Of a stretch of 64,000 bases of DNA, positions 51,154 to 60,700 are shown one piece after another. The notes below the pieces were generated by a model that had not been told where the DNA came from, did no database searches, and saw only the letters and a list, made by a program, of their open reading frames with translations. Made by a program: the position numbers and the translations under genes. The stretch is taken from positions 43,998 to 107,997 of the forward strand of contig NZ_FZQR01000019.1 of NCBI RefSeq assembly GCF_900199455.1, in the 5' to 3' direction. The stretch is from Mesorhizobium carmichaelinearum (GTDB lineage: Bacteria; Pseudomonadota; Alphaproteobacteria; Rhizobiales; Rhizobiaceae). Positions within the stretch are counted from its first letter, which is position 1, and each line of letters begins with the position of its first letter.

Positions 51154-52068
51154 ATGAAACTTGGACTGCTCACCGCACCGTTCGCGGAGACGCCGCTTGC
51201 CGATGTCGCCGGCTGGGCGGGCTCGGCCGGCTTCGAGGCGCTGGAAATCGCATGCTGGCCGAAAACGTCTGGCGCGACGCGGCGCTACGCCGGCACCAGC
51301 CACATCGACGCCGCTTCCACCTCCCCCGCGCAGGCCAAGGAAATCGCCGCCGAGTTGGCGCAAAAAAAGCTCACGGTCTCCGGCCTCGGCTACTATCCCA
51401 ACCCGCTGCACCCTGATGCCGCGCACCGCGAGGCGGTGATCGGCCATTTGAAGAAGGTGATCGTGCTGGCCGCCAATATGGGCGTTCCCGTCGTCAACAC
51501 CTTCTGCGGCGGCGATGCCTCCAAGACCGTCGACGTCAACTGGCAGGACGCGCTGAAAGTCTGGCCCGAAATCGTCGTTTTTGCACGCGACCACGGCGTC
51601 AAGCTTGCCTTCGAGAACTGCCCGATGATCTTCAGCTATGACGAGTGGCCGGGCGGGCACAACATCGCGTATTCGCCGCAAATCTGGCGCCGCATTCTGG
51701 AGAGCTGGGGCGGCGATGTCGGCATGAATTTCGACCCCTCGCATCTGGTCTGGCAGATGATCGACCAGGCCCGCTTCATCCGGGAATTCGGCCCCTACAT
51801 GCTGCATGTCCACGCCAAGGATTTGATGATTGATCATGATGGTTTGTACGAGCGCGGAATCCTGTCGGCCGGGATAGGCTGGCAGGTGCCGCGCATGCCG
51901 GGGCTGGGCGATGTCGACTGGGGCGGCTTCTTCTCCGGCCTCTACCGCGCCGGCTATGACGGGTCGGTCATCATCGAACACGAGGACAGGCGGTTTGAAG
52001 GCAGCGACGAGCAGGTGAAGCGCGGTTTTCTGCTCGCCCGCGACGTTCTGCGGCCCTACGTCAAGTGA
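51154..52068 (+). CDS. Sugar phosphate isomerase/epimerase (xylose isomerase-like TIM barrel)
   Basis: A 304-aa TIM-barrel protein of the AP-endonuclease-2 superfamily. Metal ligands are evident: Glu in AFENCP, Asp/His in NFDPSH, His in LHVHAKD and Glu in IIEHED. The group includes IolE/IolI and 3-dehydroshikimate or hydroxypyruvate enzymes. In this operon it probably isomerises or dehydrates the oxidised polyol (IolE-like role, inferred). GGGGAGG ribosome site near the start, next to repeat copy B. Confidence 0.88.
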   Translation: MKLGLLTAPFAETPLADVAGWAGSAGFEALEIACWPKTSGATRRYAGTSHIDAASTSPAQAKEIAAELAQKKLTVSGLGYYPNPLHPDAAHREAVIGHLKKVIVLAANMGVPVVNTFCGGDASKTVDVNWQDALKVWPEIVVFARDHGVKLAFENCPMIFSYDEWPGGHNIAYSPQIWRRILESWGGDVGMNFDPSHLVWQMIDQARFIREFGPYMLHVHAKDLMIDHDGLYERGILSAGIGWQVPRMPGLGDVDWGGFFSGLYRAGYDGSVIIEHEDRRFEGSDEQVKRGFLLARDVLRPYVK

Positions 52069-52077
52069 AGGGAAAAG

Positions 52078-52201
52078 CATGTCGCCCAAAAGTGTCTCGC
52101 GGTTTTGGGGCGACGACATGCCTAGGGAAAGCAGGTCGGCAACGACATGCGGAGGACAACGAGTTGAGCGGGCCGCCTGAATCTCTTTCTCAGCGACATG
52201 C
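52078..52201. repeat. Modular palindromic intergenic repeat, copy C (module 3)
   Basis: GCATGTCGCCC at 52078-52088 pairs with CGACATGC at 52114-52121 and again later (52143-52150, 52194-52201). The segment 52151-52180 aligns with the GCGCGTCGCC part of copy A. It sits between the isomerase and the binding-protein genes. Confidence 0.7.
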
Positions 52202-52249
52202 CTCAACGACTTGGAACTGAAACTGAAAACTATGTGGAGGAAGACTGAA

Positions 52250-53284
52250 ATGAAGAAAATCCTGACCATGGTGCCGCTGCTTGCGGGCGCTGCCTTGCTG
52301 GCCTCGGTGGGCGTCTCGGCCGCCGCTGGCAAATACACGATCGGCATTTCCAACACCGTGCAGGGCAATGGCTGGCGCGAGGAGATGGTCTGCGCCATGA
52401 AGGCGCAGGCGCTGGCTTCCGGCGAAGTGGCCAAACTCAACATCGCTCACCGCAACACCGATGCCGCCGGCCAGCTTGAGGACATCCGCAACCTGATCAG
52501 CGCCAAGGTTGACGCAATCGTCGTCAACCCCGCTGATCCGGCCGGCATCAAGGCGGGCCTGGAGGAAGCCACCAAGGCCGGCATCGTCGTCGTCGCCGTC
52601 GACCAGGCGGTCACCGAACCGTCGGCCTACATCATCTCCAACAACCAGGAGGAATATGCCTATCTCGGTGCCAAATGGCTGTTCCAGCAGATGGGCGGCA
52701 AGGGCGAGGTGTTTTACATGCGCGGCGCCGCCGGTGCTTCGGCCGACTCCGACCGCGACAAAGGCTTCAAGAAGGCGCTGGCCGAATTCCCCGACGTGAA
52801 GGTGGCGCAGGAAGTCTTCACCGGCTGGCAGCAGGACCAGGCCAAGCAGCAGATCCTCTCCTTCCTGTCGACGGGAACGCCGATCAACGGCATCTGGACG
52901 TCCGGAATCGACAACGTCATCGTCGACGCGCTGGTGGAATCGCAGGCGCCGCTGGTGCCGATCGTCGGTGCCGACAATGCCGGCTTCGTCGGCCAGCTGA
53001 GCTCGGTCAAGGGCCTCGTCGGCGCCGCCGTCACCAACCCCGGCTCGATCGGCGGCGCGGGCGTCACGCTGGCGTTGCAGATCCTCGACGGCAAGAAGCC
53101 GGCCCAGCAGACCGTGCTGGTCCAGCCGCAGCTCTGGGAAAACGCCACCGACGAAGGCAAGGCCAAGCTGAAAGCCGCCGCCGACCCGTCGCTCAGCCCC
53201 GAATGGCCGGTCTCGATCTCGATCCCGGACTGGACGACGTATACCAAGGACCAGATCGTGGCGTGCAAGGGGCCGGGCGAGTAA
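52250..53284 (+). CDS. Sugar ABC transporter substrate-binding protein (RbsB-like)
   Basis: A 344-aa periplasmic protein of the ribose/galactose binding type. The signal peptide (LTMVPLLAGAALLASVGVSAAAG) is followed by TIGISNTVQGNGWREEM, VDAIVVNPADPAGI and GKGEVFYMRGAAG, typical of the peripla_BP_4 (RbsB) family. GAGGAA precedes ATG 52250. It captures a sugar, polyol or inositol for the downstream ATPase and permeases. Confidence 0.92.
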   Translation: MKKILTMVPLLAGAALLASVGVSAAAGKYTIGISNTVQGNGWREEMVCAMKAQALASGEVAKLNIAHRNTDAAGQLEDIRNLISAKVDAIVVNPADPAGIKAGLEEATKAGIVVVAVDQAVTEPSAYIISNNQEEYAYLGAKWLFQQMGGKGEVFYMRGAAGASADSDRDKGFKKALAEFPDVKVAQEVFTGWQQDQAKQQILSFLSTGTPINGIWTSGIDNVIVDALVESQAPLVPIVGADNAGFVGQLSSVKGLVGAAVTNPGSIGGAGVTLALQILDGKKPAQQTVLVQPQLWENATDEGKAKLKAAADPSLSPEWPVSISIPDWTTYTKDQIVACKGPGE

Positions 53285-53347
53285 GAGCCATTTTGATTGC
53301 ATGTCGGGGATGGCGAACTGCCATCCCCGACATGCAAAGATAGGTTT

Positions 53348-53525
53348 CACTCTACGACGCCCCCCTCTGTCCTGCCGGACATCTCCCCCACAAGGGGGGA
53401 GATTGGCAGTCCCGGCGCCGGCCCTCATCTCGCGACGTTGAAAATTGGCGAAAGCAGAGATGACAGCCAATCTCCCCACCCGTGGGGGAGATGTCCGGCA
53501 GGACAGAGGGGGGCGTCGTAGAGTG
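53348..53525. repeat. Large inverted repeat (RIME-like), copy 1
   Basis: Perfect 44-bp arms (53348-53391 and 53482-53525) enclose about 90 bases. Each arm holds CTGTCCTGCCGGACATCTCC, and the inner ends run into short G/C-rich stems. It is noncoding and lies between the binding-protein and ATPase genes. It belongs to the family seen again at 56119-56286 and resembles rhizobial intergenic mosaic elements (RIME). Confidence 0.9.
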
Positions 53526-53557
53526 CCAGCAAGAGAAGTTCTGATGCGGACAGCGAT

Positions 53558-55117
53558 TTGACCACCAGCCCCCTCCTCGACGCCACCGGCGTCGCCAAAA
53601 ACTACGGCGCGGTTGCAGCGCTGCGCAACGCGTCGCTCTCCGTGCTGCCGGGCGAGGTGCATGCGCTGATGGGCGCCAATGGCGCCGGCAAGTCGACGCT
53701 GGTGAAGATCCTGACCGGTGCCATATCGGCCAACGCAGGCCGCATCCTGATCCGTGGCGAGGCGCGCGACATACGCTCGCCCGCCGCCGCCCGCCGCGCC
53801 GGCTTGCTGCCCGTCTACCAGGAGCCGTCGCTGATCCCCGATCTCGACGTCCTGTCCAATCTGCGGCTCACCGGCACGCCGGTCGAGCCGTTCCGCGCCT
53901 GGGTGCGCGAACTCGGCATTGCAGACCTCGACCTGCGCGACACCGCGCGCGACATTCCGCTGGCCGTGCTGCGCGTGCTTGACCTTGCCCGCGCGCTCGC
54001 CGTCGAGCCCGACGTGCTGCTGCTCGACGAGATGACGGCCGCACTCCCCGCCAACCTCGCCGAAAAGGTGCTGGAAGTGGTGCGCCGCCAGGGCGACGCC
54101 GGCCGCGCCGTGATCTTCATCTCGCACCGCTTCGTCGAAATCTCAGCGCTCTGCGACCGCGCCACCGTGCTGCGCGACGGTGAGACCGTCGGCGTCGTCG
54201 ACATCGTGCCGGGCGTCGAGGAAAAGATCGTCGAGCTGATGCTCGGCACCCGCATCGTGAAAACCCATGTCGCCGCTCGCAGCGCCGCCGAGAAGGCAGC
54301 GCCTGCCCCTGCCCGGCCGCGGCTCGCCGTGCACAATCTGCGCGTCGGCACCAAGCTCAACGACGTCTCCTTCGATCTCAGGGATGGCGAGGTCGCTGGC
54401 GTCGTGGCACTCGAAGGCCAGGGCCAGGACGAGCTGTTCGCCGCGCTTGCCGGCTCGATCCGGCCCTCGGGCGGGACGATCGACGTCGACGGCAGCCCAG
54501 TGAAATTTTCGCACCCGATCGACGCCATCCGAGCGGGGATCGCCTATGTGCCGGGCGACCGCTCCGAGGCGCTCGCCATGCAGCGCTCGGTCCGCGAAAA
54601 CATCGCGCTGCCCTTCAGCGCCGCCTTGCGCAACTGGGGGCCGATCAACATGCGCAAGGAGCGCGCCACCGTGCTCAGCGCCATCGAGCGGCTGCAGATC
54701 GACACACGCGCGCAGGGCGAGGTGCAGCGCCTGTCCGGCGGCAACCAGCAGAAGGTGACCATCGCCCGCTGGATCGCGGCGGATGCCCGCACCATCCTGT
54801 GCTTCGACCCGACGCGCGGCATCGATGTCGGCACCAAGCAGGAGATTTACAAGCTGCTGCGCGAACTCGCCGGCCACGGCAAGTCGGTGCTGTTCTACAC
54901 TTCGGAACTGGAAGAGGTGCAGCGCGTCTGCGACCGCGTCATCGTCATCTTCGGCGGCCGCCTCGTCGACATTTTTCCTGTCGAGGAGGCCGACGAGCCG
55001 GCGCTGATGCGCGCCGCCTACGGCCTGCCGCGCGGCGCCAAGGCCGATATCGGCATTCTGGCGGCCCCCACCGCCTCCGATGCGCCCTCTTCCGACGCCT
55101 TGGGGACGAAGCCATGA
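53558..55117 (+). CDS. Sugar ABC transporter ATP-binding protein (RbsA-like, two ATPase domains)
   Basis: A 519-aa tandem ATPase. The first half has Walker A GANGAGKST, Walker B LLLDEMTAAL and the H-loop ISHRF. The second half has LSGGNQQKV and CFDPTRGIDVGT, with a Walker A-like position degenerate (LEGQGQDEL), as usual in RbsA. The first-half signature motif is weak (IPLAVLRVLDLA). TTG start, no in-frame ATG nearby. The last 4 nt overlap the permease start. Confidence 0.9.
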   Translation: MTTSPLLDATGVAKNYGAVAALRNASLSVLPGEVHALMGANGAGKSTLVKILTGAISANAGRILIRGEARDIRSPAAARRAGLLPVYQEPSLIPDLDVLSNLRLTGTPVEPFRAWVRELGIADLDLRDTARDIPLAVLRVLDLARALAVEPDVLLLDEMTAALPANLAEKVLEVVRRQGDAGRAVIFISHRFVEISALCDRATVLRDGETVGVVDIVPGVEEKIVELMLGTRIVKTHVAARSAAEKAAPAPARPRLAVHNLRVGTKLNDVSFDLRDGEVAGVVALEGQGQDELFAALAGSIRPSGGTIDVDGSPVKFSHPIDAIRAGIAYVPGDRSEALAMQRSVRENIALPFSAALRNWGPINMRKERATVLSAIERLQIDTRAQGEVQRLSGGNQQKVTIARWIAADARTILCFDPTRGIDVGTKQEIYKLLRELAGHGKSVLFYTSELEEVQRVCDRVIVIFGGRLVDIFPVEEADEPALMRAAYGLPRGAKADIGILAAPTASDAPSSDALGTKP

Positions 55118-56085
55118 GCCATTTCCTGCGCCGCCAGGGCTGGGTCATCGGCCTGCTCGCACTTCTGATCGTCCTGTTCATCGCCACCCGGATCATCCAG
55201 CCCGGCTATGGCAGCGGCGATTTCGGCTCGCTGGCGCGGGCCGTGCTGCCCTATGCCTTCGCGGTGGCAGCTCAAACGGTGGTGGTCATCGCCGGCGGCA
55301 TCGACCTGTCGGTCGCCGCCATGATGGCGCTGACCAGCGTCACCGCCGCCTCGATGATGGCGGGCGCTTCGGAAGAATACGCGCTGTTGGTCGTGCCCTT
55401 TGTGCTCGCCATGGGTCTTGTCCTCGGCGCGCTCAACGGCCTGTTGATCGTCGTCACCCGCGTGCCCGACATCGTCGTCACGCTGGCCATGCTGTTCGTG
55501 CTGCAGGGCGCCGCCCTGCTGGTGCTCGACGCGCCGGGCGGCGCCGCCGCCGAATGGCTGAAGGCGCTGATCTCGGGCACTGTGCCGATCCCCGGCCTGC
55601 CCGACGCCATCGACGCCTGGCTGCCCAAGGCGCTGCTGGTGCTGGTCGTCTGCCTCTGCGTCATCTGGGTCCCGCTCAGGCGCTCACGCCTTGGCCTTTC
55701 CATCTACGCCATCGGCTCGAGCGAGCTGGCAGCGTTCCGCTCAGGCGTGCCGGTCAAGCGCACCCGCATCATCGCCTATGCGTTGTCGGGCCTGTTCGCC
55801 GCCTTTGGCGGCCTGGCACTGACCATGAGCACCGGCATCGGCGCCCCCATCCCCGGCCCCTATCTCCTGGCCAGCGTCGCCGCCGTGGTGCTGGGCGGCG
55901 TCGCGCTCGGCGGCGGCAAGGGCGGCCTGCTCGGCCCCATCGTCGCCGTCTTCGTGCTGCGCCTGGTGCGCACGGACCTCACCCTGCTCGCCATCGACCC
56001 CAACGTCACCGCCATCATCGAAGGCGCCATCATGGTGGCGGTGGTGATGTTCGGCGCGTTCATCACGATGCGGGGGCGGCAATGA
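55114..56085 (+). CDS. Sugar ABC transporter permease (RbsC-like) 1
   Basis: A 323-aa inner-membrane permease of the BPD_transp_2 family. VVVIAGGIDLSVAAMMAL is the hallmark, with RVPDIVVTLAMLFVLQGAALLVL and the late GGVALGGGKGGLLGPIV region. Eight or more membrane segments. Start ATG overlaps the ATPase stop (ATGA). It pairs with the second permease to form a heterodimeric channel. Confidence 0.92.
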   Translation: MSHFLRRQGWVIGLLALLIVLFIATRIIQPGYGSGDFGSLARAVLPYAFAVAAQTVVVIAGGIDLSVAAMMALTSVTAASMMAGASEEYALLVVPFVLAMGLVLGALNGLLIVVTRVPDIVVTLAMLFVLQGAALLVLDAPGGAAAEWLKALISGTVPIPGLPDAIDAWLPKALLVLVVCLCVIWVPLRRSRLGLSIYAIGSSELAAFRSGVPVKRTRIIAYALSGLFAAFGGLALTMSTGIGAPIPGPYLLASVAAVVLGGVALGGGKGGLLGPIVAVFVLRLVRTDLTLLAIDPNVTAIIEGAIMVAVVMFGAFITMRGRQ

Positions 56086-56118
56086 TGACGCTGGCAAAGC
56101 GGGATGACGTCGGCGCCC

Positions 56119-56286
56119 TACGGCGCCCCCCTCTGTCCTGCCGGACATCTCCCCCACGAGGGGGGAGATCGATAGTCATCGCCGCTTTCGCCAATCTCCA
56201 AAGGTGCAAGAAGGGCGCCGGCGCCCAAGCTGCCGATCTCCCCCCTAGTGGGGGAGATGGCCGGCAGGCCAGAGGGGGGCGCCGTA
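56119..56286. repeat. Large inverted repeat (RIME-like), copy 2
   Basis: Arms of 39 bp (56119-56157 and 56248-56286) match at 37 positions. The arm sequence is the same as copy 1 in its central part (CTGTCCTGCCGGACATCTCC), but the outer ends differ and the interior is unrelated. It lies between the two permease genes, so the operon transcript carries two such large hairpins. Confidence 0.9.
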
Positions 56287-56341
56287 GAGCACAATCCTCG
56301 CCCGCCTATCGCCCCGGGCAAACCCCACCAAGAGCCACCCC

Positions 56342-57322
56342 ATGAGCACATCAGCGATCACCCCCGTCCCTTTCGGCCGCCGGATAAAGCGCTTCATGGC
56401 CGACCGCCCTTTGGTCCCGCTGATCATCCTGCTCGTCATCCTGGTGGTGATCCTGCAGATCCTGCGCCCCGGCATCGTCAACGAGCGCTGGATCGCCAAC
56501 ACCATCAAATTCGCCATCCCGCTCGCGATCCTCGCCGGCTGCCAGACCATGACCATGCTGACCGGCGGCATCGACCTCTCGGTCGGCACGGTGGCGACGA
56601 TGAGCGCCTTCATCATGGCGACGCAGATCGTCAGCCAGGACCCGGCTATCGCCTTCCTGCTGGCGATGATGCCGGCGGTGCTGATCGGCCTCGTCAACGG
56701 CATCGGCGTCGGCGTCTTCCGCGTCCACCCGCTGATCATGACGCTGGGCACAAGCCTGATCGGCACCGGCTGCCTGCAGGTCTACCAGCGCACCGTGATT
56801 GCGTCCGGCGCGAAAATCCCCGGCTTCCTCGCCTGGCTCGGCACCGGCGTCACCTCAGGCTTCCCCAACGCGCTGCTGCTGTTCGTACCGCTGGCGGCGC
56901 TGATCGTCTTTACGCTGGCCCGCACCGGCTTCGGCCGCCTGCTCTACGCCGTCGGCGACAATGAACGCGCGACGCGCCTGTCCGGCGTGCAATACTGGCA
57001 GGTCATCACGGCGCTTTACGTCACCTCAAGCCTGCTCGCCGGCATCACCGGCCTGCTCTATATCGGCCTGATCAAGGCGCCATCGCTGTCGCTCGCCGAA
57101 CCGCTGGTCTTGCCCTCGGTCGCCGCCGCCGTCATCGGCGGCACCTCCATCTTCGGCGGCCGCGGCGGCTACACCGGCACCATCATCGGCGCGCTGATCC
57201 TGACCGTGCTGACGACGCTCTTGACCATCCTGCAGATGCCGGAGGGGGCGCGGCGGATTTTGTTCGGGCTGATCGTGCTGTTTGTGACGGCGGCTTATTT
57301 AAGGATTGTGGAGGAAAGGTAG
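56342..57322 (+). CDS. Sugar ABC transporter permease (RbsC-like) 2
   Basis: A 326-aa BPD_transp_2 permease. The signature MTMLTGGIDLSVGTVATM, RVHPLIMTLGTSLIGTG, and AAVIGGTSIFGGRGGYTGTIIGAL are intact. It completes the importer with permease 1 and the ATPase. It is preceded by repeat copy 2, yet is probably read from the same transcript. A hairpin follows 27 nt after its stop. Confidence 0.92.
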   Translation: MSTSAITPVPFGRRIKRFMADRPLVPLIILLVILVVILQILRPGIVNERWIANTIKFAIPLAILAGCQTMTMLTGGIDLSVGTVATMSAFIMATQIVSQDPAIAFLLAMMPAVLIGLVNGIGVGVFRVHPLIMTLGTSLIGTGCLQVYQRTVIASGAKIPGFLAWLGTGVTSGFPNALLLFVPLAALIVFTLARTGFGRLLYAVGDNERATRLSGVQYWQVITALYVTSSLLAGITGLLYIGLIKAPSLSLAEPLVLPSVAAAVIGGTSIFGGRGGYTGTIIGALILTVLTTLLTILQMPEGARRILFGLIVLFVTAAYLRIVEER

Positions 57323-57349
57323 GCGGTGAGCTGACTGGCCGCAGTGGAG

Positions 57350-57368
57350 CCGGAAGCAGGCGTTCCGG
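57350..57368 (+). terminator. Weak terminator-like hairpin after the sugar operon
   Basis: CCGGAA-N7-TTCCGG with a short TTCT downstream. Modest stem, so only a possible terminator of the transport operon. Confidence 0.35.
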
Positions 57369-57739
57369 TTCTGCAACGAACTAGCAGAAAACTGCCATTC
57401 CGCTGACGACCCAAAAGCAGACATCGAAGCCGCCTAACTCACCGGCGGAACGGGCAATAGTTGTCATGATAGTCGAGCCGTTTCTCGAGTCCAAGTAACC
57501 GGCCAGCCTTTGTCGTCGATGGCAGCGAGACGCTTGTCCAATATCCGCCCGCAAGACGCGGCAGCAGGAAAATCTCCGCGCCTTCTGCCAATTCCTTCGG
57601 CCAACGTGTCGCGATAGATCACGCCGTCGATGGCGACGGCGAAGACAAGTTCGTATTCTGACGGTAGGGTCGCTCATGGCGCTGGGTTACCCTTTCCGGC
57701 GGCCGGCTCAGGCGGCAAGATCTGACCCCGTTGCCGACA
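57369..57739. other. Intergenic region, no gene recognised
   Basis: About 370 bases between the hairpin and the 3' end of the WD40 gene. Several short readings exist on both strands without ribosome sites or family likeness. Nothing recognisable. Confidence 0.4.
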
Positions 57740-60700
57740 TCAGCCCGGACAAGCACCAGTTGCAGGGTCTTCAGGAAGGAAGAAGCTTCGCCGCTCGCAA
57801 GGGGTGAGTTCGCGAGGCACCATGCGCCGGGCGAAGTCAATGAGGTCGTTGGGCGTCTGGAAGACGCGAACGATACGGACCCCTTCTTCGCCGGAAACTA
57901 TTGCGACCCGCGTGCCGTCGGTACTGAAAGCTGCGCGTGTAAGGCTCGGTCGAACGGTCGCTTCGTCCTGGCTGGCAAGGACGGCAATCTGGCGCCCCGA
58001 TTGCGTCGCCCATAGCCTGACCGTGCGATCTTCGGACGACGCGGTCACGACATACAAACCACTGGCACTGAACTGGGCACTGTCCACCGCGCCGCTGTGG
58101 CCCCTGAGAACGGCCCTTTCCAGTCCGCCAGGGACGCTCCAGATCCGGACGGCTCCGTCGCGTGAGGCAGTCAGCAGCGACTGACCGTCCGGGCTGAAGG
58201 CGACCACCGTCACCTCGTCGGTATGTCCCTGTAGCGTTGCGACGTTTGCTCCGTCCGTGGTCGACCAAATTCGGGCCGTGTGGTCGCGTGAGCCCGTGGC
58301 GACCAGTTGACCGTTGGGGTTGAAGGCCGCTGCCGTGATGCGATCCCGATGCCCCACAAGAGGCTTGAGCTCAGCCCCGCCCGCCTTCAGAAGGTGGCCC
58401 GCATTGTCTTCCGTGGCCGCGAAGATCAGACGTCCGTCAGGGCTAAGAATGGGCTGCGGCAGCTTGCTGCTTGTATTGATGACGGCCAACTCGGTGCCGG
58501 TCGCCGCGTCCCACAGCTGGGCGGTACCATCGATCGATGCGGAAACAAGCGATTTGCCATCGCGACCAAACTGGATCTGGATCAGGCCGCCATGTGATCG
58601 GAACCGGGCGGTCTCGAATCCACTGGCCACCTCCCAAATTCGGACCTGGCCCTCAAGAGATGCCGTCGCGACGCGTCTACCATCGGGACTGAACGTCGCG
58701 CTTTGAACGATCTCATGGGTATCGAGCCGGATTATCTCGCGCCCGCTCACAACATCCCACAGATGCGCCACGCTGTCGCCGCCACCGGTCAGCAGGTGGA
58801 CATTGTCGGGACTGAAGACCGCGAAGGTCGGCCGATATTCATGAGAGAGCGTCGTCGTCAGTGCGCCGTCGACATCCCACAGCCGAGCGGTGCCATCGTG
58901 TGAAGCCGTGAGAAGAATGTTGCTGTCAACCGGGCTGAATTCCAGATGCTCTACCAAAGATTCATGACCGGCGATCGTCGTGACCAACGAGGCTCGTTCA
59001 ACGTCCCAGATGCGGATCGGCCCATTGACCGAAGCGGTCGCCAGGAAGCGGTCGCCCGGGCTGAACGCACCGTTCATCTCCCCATCGCGTTCATCCGCAG
59101 CGATATCGGCCAGCTTCAAACCCGAAACCTCCTGGCCGAGCAGGCCATGCAACGTTCCTGACGCTCCATCCCAAATCCGGGCCGCGCCATCGAGTGATAC
59201 CGTGGCGATTCGCTGACCCCCGTGACTGAAAATCACTCCGTTCAATTGCGTGTCGCTCTTGTGGCCGGCCAACTTTGCGATCTCCGTCCCTTTCGACACA
59301 TCGTAAAGGCAGGAAGTACCGCCGAATGAAAGCGGTGACCACGGGCCAGCCAGCAGCCGGCTTCCGTCCGGGCTGAATGCCAGGCCGTAGGGCAGGAAGT
59401 TCATTCGGATGGACCGAGTCAGTGCGCCATCTGCGGTGTTCCAGATCGAAACAACGTTCTTACGTGCCGTCGCGAAGCTGCGACCGTCCGGACTGAAGTC
59501 AGCCCGTGCATATCCGTCGCTGCCCACACTCAGGACTTTCTTCCCCGTCCGGGCGTCCCAGAGCACAGCATCGCTGTTTTCCCCCGCCGTCAGCACCTGG
59601 TTGCCATTCGGGCTGAAGATTGCCGTTGGATAATTACCGACCGGCTGCAGGATGGAGAGCTGTTCTCCCGAGATGGCGTTCCAGAGGCGCGCAGTGCCGT
59701 CCCTCGCGGCCGTCACGATTCGGCTGCCGTCCGGGCTGAATTCAGCCCTCTCCACGGCCCCTTCATGACCTCTTAGAACTGCAGTTTCGGCACCGCTGGA
59801 GATGTCCCAGACGCCTGCAGTTTTATCATAGGATGCAGTGACGATGTGATCGCCGGTCGGATTGAACGCCGCATCCGTAACGCCGGCGCCATGCCGGAAG
59901 ATTTTGATCTGGTGGTGCGCCAGCAGGGCCTTGTAGAGGGCTGCCTCCGCTTCAAAGAGATATGGCCGCTCGGACTGGTCTTTCGAGGACAGTGCTTCGA
60001 GCGCCAAGAGGATCGCAGCCTCGGTGTTGCCCGTCGCCGTGGACTGCTGCGACAGAAACGAAAGCGAAAGAGACTGGTTACGCAGCGCCTGGTCGCGTTG
60101 CCACCTTGCTTCCCCCTGCGCCTTGAAGGCGACCAGTGCGCCTACGCCCGCCAGGAGAGCGAGCATTATCGCCACAATCGCGGCATTGCGCGTACGTCGG
60201 GCAAGCCGGTTTGCCGCGGCAGCCGCGAGGCTCCGGCGCTCGGCCTCGCGTTCCAGGCGCTCGCGTTTTGCCTCTTCGGCGGCCTCGATCAGTGCCAGCT
60301 CTGCCTGCCGGTCCTTCTCCTCTCTCTGCTGATGGGCGCGCAAAGACGCTTCGATGTATTCAACGACGTCATCGTCGACCTCCTCGCGTCTTGACAGCAG
60401 CAGCTCTTCGCCCTCCGCGAGACGTTTGCCGGACGGAAGGAGGAGCTCTCGATTCCTGCTCTCCAGGTGCCAACGGTGGGCGTCGGCCCTGAGGCGGTCG
60501 CGCGTCGCGAGGAAGTTCCGGTTTGCATTCACAATGTCACCGGCGCGCGGCCAACGGCTCAACAATGCTTCATGGGCAACGCGGACGAAGACATGCCCCC
60601 CGCCGTCCTCATCGCTGACGAGGAGCCGTGCGTCGATAAGGGCCCTGACGAGGGCCGATCGCGCGGGAGTGCCTGCAACTTCGGTGAGCAGGGCCGGACG

